The position numbers were made by a program, and so were the translations under genes. The notes below the pieces were generated by a model, which saw only the letters and a list, made by a program, of their open reading frames with translations, had not been told where the DNA came from and did no database searches. Positions 61,904-64,000 of a stretch of DNA of 64,000 bases are shown piece after piece. Origin of the DNA: an uncultured Flavobacterium sp. (lineage in GTDB: Bacteria > Bacteroidota > Bacteroidia > Flavobacteriales > Flavobacteriaceae); assembly GCF_951805225.1 (NCBI RefSeq), contig NZ_OX638201.1, positions 4,154,001-4,218,000 of the forward strand. Direction: 5' to 3'. Positions within the stretch are counted from its first letter, which is position 1; each line of letters opens with the position of its first letter.

Positions 61904-62260
61904 ATGAATGAAATCACAACCACCTTGAACGATTTTTTAGTGAACACAAAATCCAGCGCTGCATTAATTCTAAATGGAAAAGGAAAACTAATCACTTCTC
62001 TTCATTTGGATTATGGAGACAGCATTGCAGCAATGAGCGCAGCAATCTTATCTATGAGCGAGAAATTCTTAATCGACTTGGATAAGGGAGCACTAAAACA
62101 ACTCTTCCTGAAAACCTCTGAAGGAGTTGTAATTGGAAATAAAATAAGCGGCACAAATTTTATAATTGCTTTTTCCAGAGATGGAAGCAATCTGGGCTTG
62201 TTAATGCGTTCAACAGATGAAGTAGCAGCCGAACTAAGTAAGAATTCCCTATTAAAATAA
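61904..62260 (+). CDS. roadblock/LC7-like protein of pair 2 (118 aa)
   Basis: 118 residues, roadblock/LC7 pattern with ILNGKGKLITSLHLDYGDSIAAMSAAILSMSE, LKQLFLKTSEGVVIGN and FIIAFSRDGSNLGLLMRS. It is the counterpart of the 50093-50413 gene and likewise comes first in a two-gene unit. Roadblock proteins act as GTPase-regulating or scaffolding dimers, so a role in gliding motility or polarity is possible by analogy with MglB. Confidence 0.87.
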   Translation: MNEITTTLNDFLVNTKSSAALILNGKGKLITSLHLDYGDSIAAMSAAILSMSEKFLIDLDKGALKQLFLKTSEGVVIGNKISGTNFIIAFSRDGSNLGLLMRSTDEVAAELSKNSLLK

Positions 62261-62294
62261 CATAAATCTATTAACCCAACAAACCCACTAAACT

Positions 62295-62675
62295 ATGAGT
62301 AACGACTTCTTAAACGTGTTTTTAAATGAAATGAAAACTAACGTAAACGGCTTTATTGCAGTAGCTGTAACCGAAATTGAATCAGGACTAAGCTTTGGAA
62401 ATCTAACAATAGATCCAGGTTTTGACCCTGAACTTGCTGCAGCTTACAACCTTGAAGTTGTAAAAGCAAAATTAAGCGCTGTAAAAGCCTTAAATCTAAA
62501 CCAGGAAATCGAAGATATCTTGATCACATTATCAAATCAAATCCATATTATCGACATTTCTCCTAACAAAAAATTCATGATTTATCTTGCGGCAGATTCT
62601 ACTAAAGCAAATTTAGGAATGACGAGAGCCATTTTAAGAAAACACAAATTAGACTTAGAAAAAAACCTAGCATAA
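62295..62675 (+). CDS. partner protein of roadblock pair 2 (126 aa)
   Basis: 126 residues, homologue of the 49699-50073 protein over the whole length (NGFIAVAVTEIESG, FDPELAAAYNLEVVKAKLSA, DILITLSNQIHIID, DSTKANLGMTRA). It begins 34 bases after the roadblock gene. Conservation of both genes and order suggests that the two proteins bind each other. Confidence 0.82.
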   Translation: MSNDFLNVFLNEMKTNVNGFIAVAVTEIESGLSFGNLTIDPGFDPELAAAYNLEVVKAKLSAVKALNLNQEIEDILITLSNQIHIIDISPNKKFMIYLAADSTKANLGMTRAILRKHKLDLEKNLA

Positions 62676-62690
62676 TAAACTTCGTTTTTA

Positions 62691-62729
62691 TTAATTAGAA
62701 CTGTTCAGATTATGAGCAGTTCTAATTAA
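62691..62729 (+). terminator. hairpin after roadblock pair 2
   Basis: Stem TTAATTAGAACTG/CAGTTCTAATTAA with a 13-base loop, 16 bases after the last stop. There is no long T run, so it is a probable but not classic terminator. Confidence 0.55.
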
Positions 62730-62877
62730 AATATACCCTTCCAACCTCAATCTTCCTGCTTTTCGATCTTCTTACAAAAACAAACAGTCTATATTTTGGC
62801 TTATTTGTAATAATTATAGATAATTTCTTTCAAAACAAAAACACCCAATCTTTAAACAGTTTCGCAAAACATTAAAC

Positions 62878-62903
62878 AAAAAAAACGCCCCTAAAAGGAG
62901 CGC
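62878..62903 (-). terminator. terminator after the TraR/DksA gene
   Basis: Stem CGCCCC/GGAGCG-type with an A run on the left, reading as T's on the minus strand, 22 bases after the stop. Confidence 0.65.
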
Positions 62904-62924
62904 TTATTTGTATTTAGAAGTAGA

Positions 62925-63305
62925 TTATCGTTGCAAGTTTTTAGCTTCGATACTCATTGTAGCATGAGGAACGATTTTAAGCCTTTCTTTGCCAATTAAT
63001 TTACCTGTTACTTTGCAAATACCATACGTTTTGTTTTCAACACGGAATAGAGCGTTTTTTAGGTCGCGTATAAACTTTTCTTGTCTAATTGCTAACTGAG
63101 AGTTTGCTTCTTTAGACATTGTTTCGCTTCCTTCTTCAAATGCTTTGAAAGTTGGAGAAGTATCATCTGTTCCGTTATTCAAATCGTTCATGTAAGCACT
63201 TTTTATTAAATCCAGATCGGCTTGTGCTTTTTGTATTTTAACTTGAATTATTTCTTTGAACTCTGCTAAGTCAGCATCAGAGTATCTTGTAATTTCATCT
63301 ATCAT
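62925..63305 (-). CDS. TraR/DksA-family protein without zinc cysteines
   Basis: 126 residues with the DksA-type layout: a coiled-coil opening (YSDADLAEFKEIIQVKIQKA), the DDTSPTFKAFEEGSE region and KFIRDLKNALFRVENKTYGICKVTGKLIGKERLKIVPHA. The last block is the zinc-finger position (usually CxxC...CxxC), but only one Cys is left (YGICKVTGK), so it is a zinc-less form. It probably binds RNA polymerase as a ppGpp-response factor. It lies 10 bases after ileS. Confidence 0.9.
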   Translation of the reverse strand: MIDEITRYSDADLAEFKEIIQVKIQKAQADLDLIKSAYMNDLNNGTDDTSPTFKAFEEGSETMSKEANSQLAIRQEKFIRDLKNALFRVENKTYGICKVTGKLIGKERLKIVPHATMSIEAKNLQR

Positions 63306-63315
63306 GGTATTTATA

Positions 63316-64000
63316 TTATTTTGAAATTAATATCAATGTTTTAATATCATCAAACTCAATTTCTGTGCCGTTTTCTAAAGCGTCCACAAAAACCAAATCA
63401 TCTGTTAATGTCTCAGACTTAACATAGTCTTCATTTTTCAGAATTGCATCTTCTAAGATACCGCTTCTCATTATTTGAATTTTTATCTTATCAGTAACTT
63501 CAAATCCAGAATCCTTACGGATATTTTGAATCCTGTTTACCAATTCTCTTGCGATACCTTCGTTTTTCAATTCTTCAGAGATTGTAATATCAAGCGCAAC
63601 CGTAATTCCGTTTGAATTTGCAACCAACCAACCTTCAATATCCTGCGATGTTATTTCGACGTCTTCTAGTGATAAAGTTACATTATTTCCAGCAATAACA
63701 ATATCTAACGTGCCTTGCTTGTCTAACTGATTAATCTGATCTGCCGAAAAAGATTGTATTTCTTTGGAAATCAGACCCATATCTTTACCAAAACGTGGTC
63801 CCAGCGCTTTAAAATTAGGTTTAATTTGTTTTACTAAAATACCAGAATCATCGTCTAAAAGTATAATTTCTTTAACGTTTACTTCGGCTTTTACAAGGTC
63901 AGAAATAGCTAAAATTTCAGCTCTCTGATTCTCGTCAAGTACTGGAATCATTACCTTTTGCAAAGGTTGACGCACTTTAATCATTTCCTTTTTACGAAGC
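63316..64000 (-). CDS. ileS: isoleucyl-tRNA synthetase, 3' part (5' end outside window)
   Basis: The frame is open to the right edge and ends at 63316. The visible 228 residues are the C-terminal anticodon-binding and accessory region of IleRS: LRKKEMIKVRQPLQKVMIP, NFKALGPRFGKDMGLISKEI, GITVALDITISEELKNEGIARELVNRIQNIRKDSGFEVTDKIKI. The ATG at 63984 is internal. The order ileS, traR/dksA, then lspA further on is the usual Bacteroidota arrangement. Confidence 0.95.
   Translation of the reverse strand, partial: LRKKEMIKVRQPLQKVMIPVLDENQRAEILAISDLVKAEVNVKEIILLDDDSGILVKQIKPNFKALGPRFGKDMGLISKEIQSFSADQINQLDKQGTLDIVIAGNNVTLSLEDVEITSQDIEGWLVANSNGITVALDITISEELKNEGIARELVNRIQNIRKDSGFEVTDKIKIQIMRSGILEDAILKNEDYVKSETLTDDLVFVDALENGTEIEFDDIKTLILISK

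Overview
The window is a stretch of an AT-rich Bacteroidota chromosome, almost certainly a Flavobacterium or close relative. The evidence is a SusC/SusD pair, gene order typical of Flavobacteriia (accC-accB-fabH-rpmF, sdhCAB, ileS-traR/dksA-lspA), an OmpA protein with thrombospondin type-3 repeats, promoters of the flavobacterial TTG-N17-23-TAnnTTTG type, and intergenic hairpins and 7-bp repeats of a kind common in flavobacterial genomes. I see no phage, insertion sequence, CRISPR array or rRNA. There is one tRNA (CAT anticodon).

Layout. 1-7.6 kb is housekeeping: fatty-acid initiation (accC, accB, fabH), rpmF, a YceD/DUF177 protein, pdxA, divergent ribE, a small PID-CTERM-like protein, the tRNA and methylmalonyl-CoA epimerase. 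7.6-13.6 kb holds two unrecognised exported proteins encoded by overlapping genes, an Ig-like lipoprotein and a nitrilase-family amidase. 13.7-28.2 kb is a catabolic locus: SusC, SusD, GntP permease, RidA, KDG-type kinase, KDPG-type aldolase, a D-serine-dehydratase-like PLP enzyme, a cytosolic M19 dipeptidase-family amidohydrolase, a DeoR regulator and an exported GH20 hexosaminidase. 28.2-33.4 kb holds sdhCAB and an HMG-CoA-synthase-like gene. 33.5-44.5 kb is accessory: membrane proteins, a membrane-anchored LytTR regulator, two tandem double-glycine-leader peptides with identical cysteine spacing, acetyltransferases, a pseudo-ABC ATPase, an XRE regulator and a hairpin-bearing repeat array. 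44.5-64 kb holds two peptidases, ferritin, an AIM24-family protein, two copies of a roadblock-type gene pair, a 47-residue protein with its own consensus promoter, AddB-like and AddA-like recombination proteins, OmpA, kbl, lspA, a TraR/DksA protein and the 3' part of ileS.

The most interesting system is the 13.7-28.2 kb locus. Read as one pathway, it could take up GlcNAc-containing material with an oxidised (aldonic acid) end. GH20 would trim it outside, SusCD and GntP would import it, the M19 enzyme would deacylate it, the PLP enzyme with RidA would convert D-glucosaminate to 2-keto-3-deoxygluconate plus ammonia, and the kinase and aldolase would yield pyruvate and glyceraldehyde-3-phosphate. 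A 15-bp TGCA-N7-TGCA element occurs twice upstream of susC and twice in the deoR/GH20 intergenic region, linking these genes into one candidate regulon. The substrate is inferred, not shown. The second notable system is the pair of cysteine-rich leader peptides divergent from the LytTR regulator; the third is the duplicated roadblock pair.
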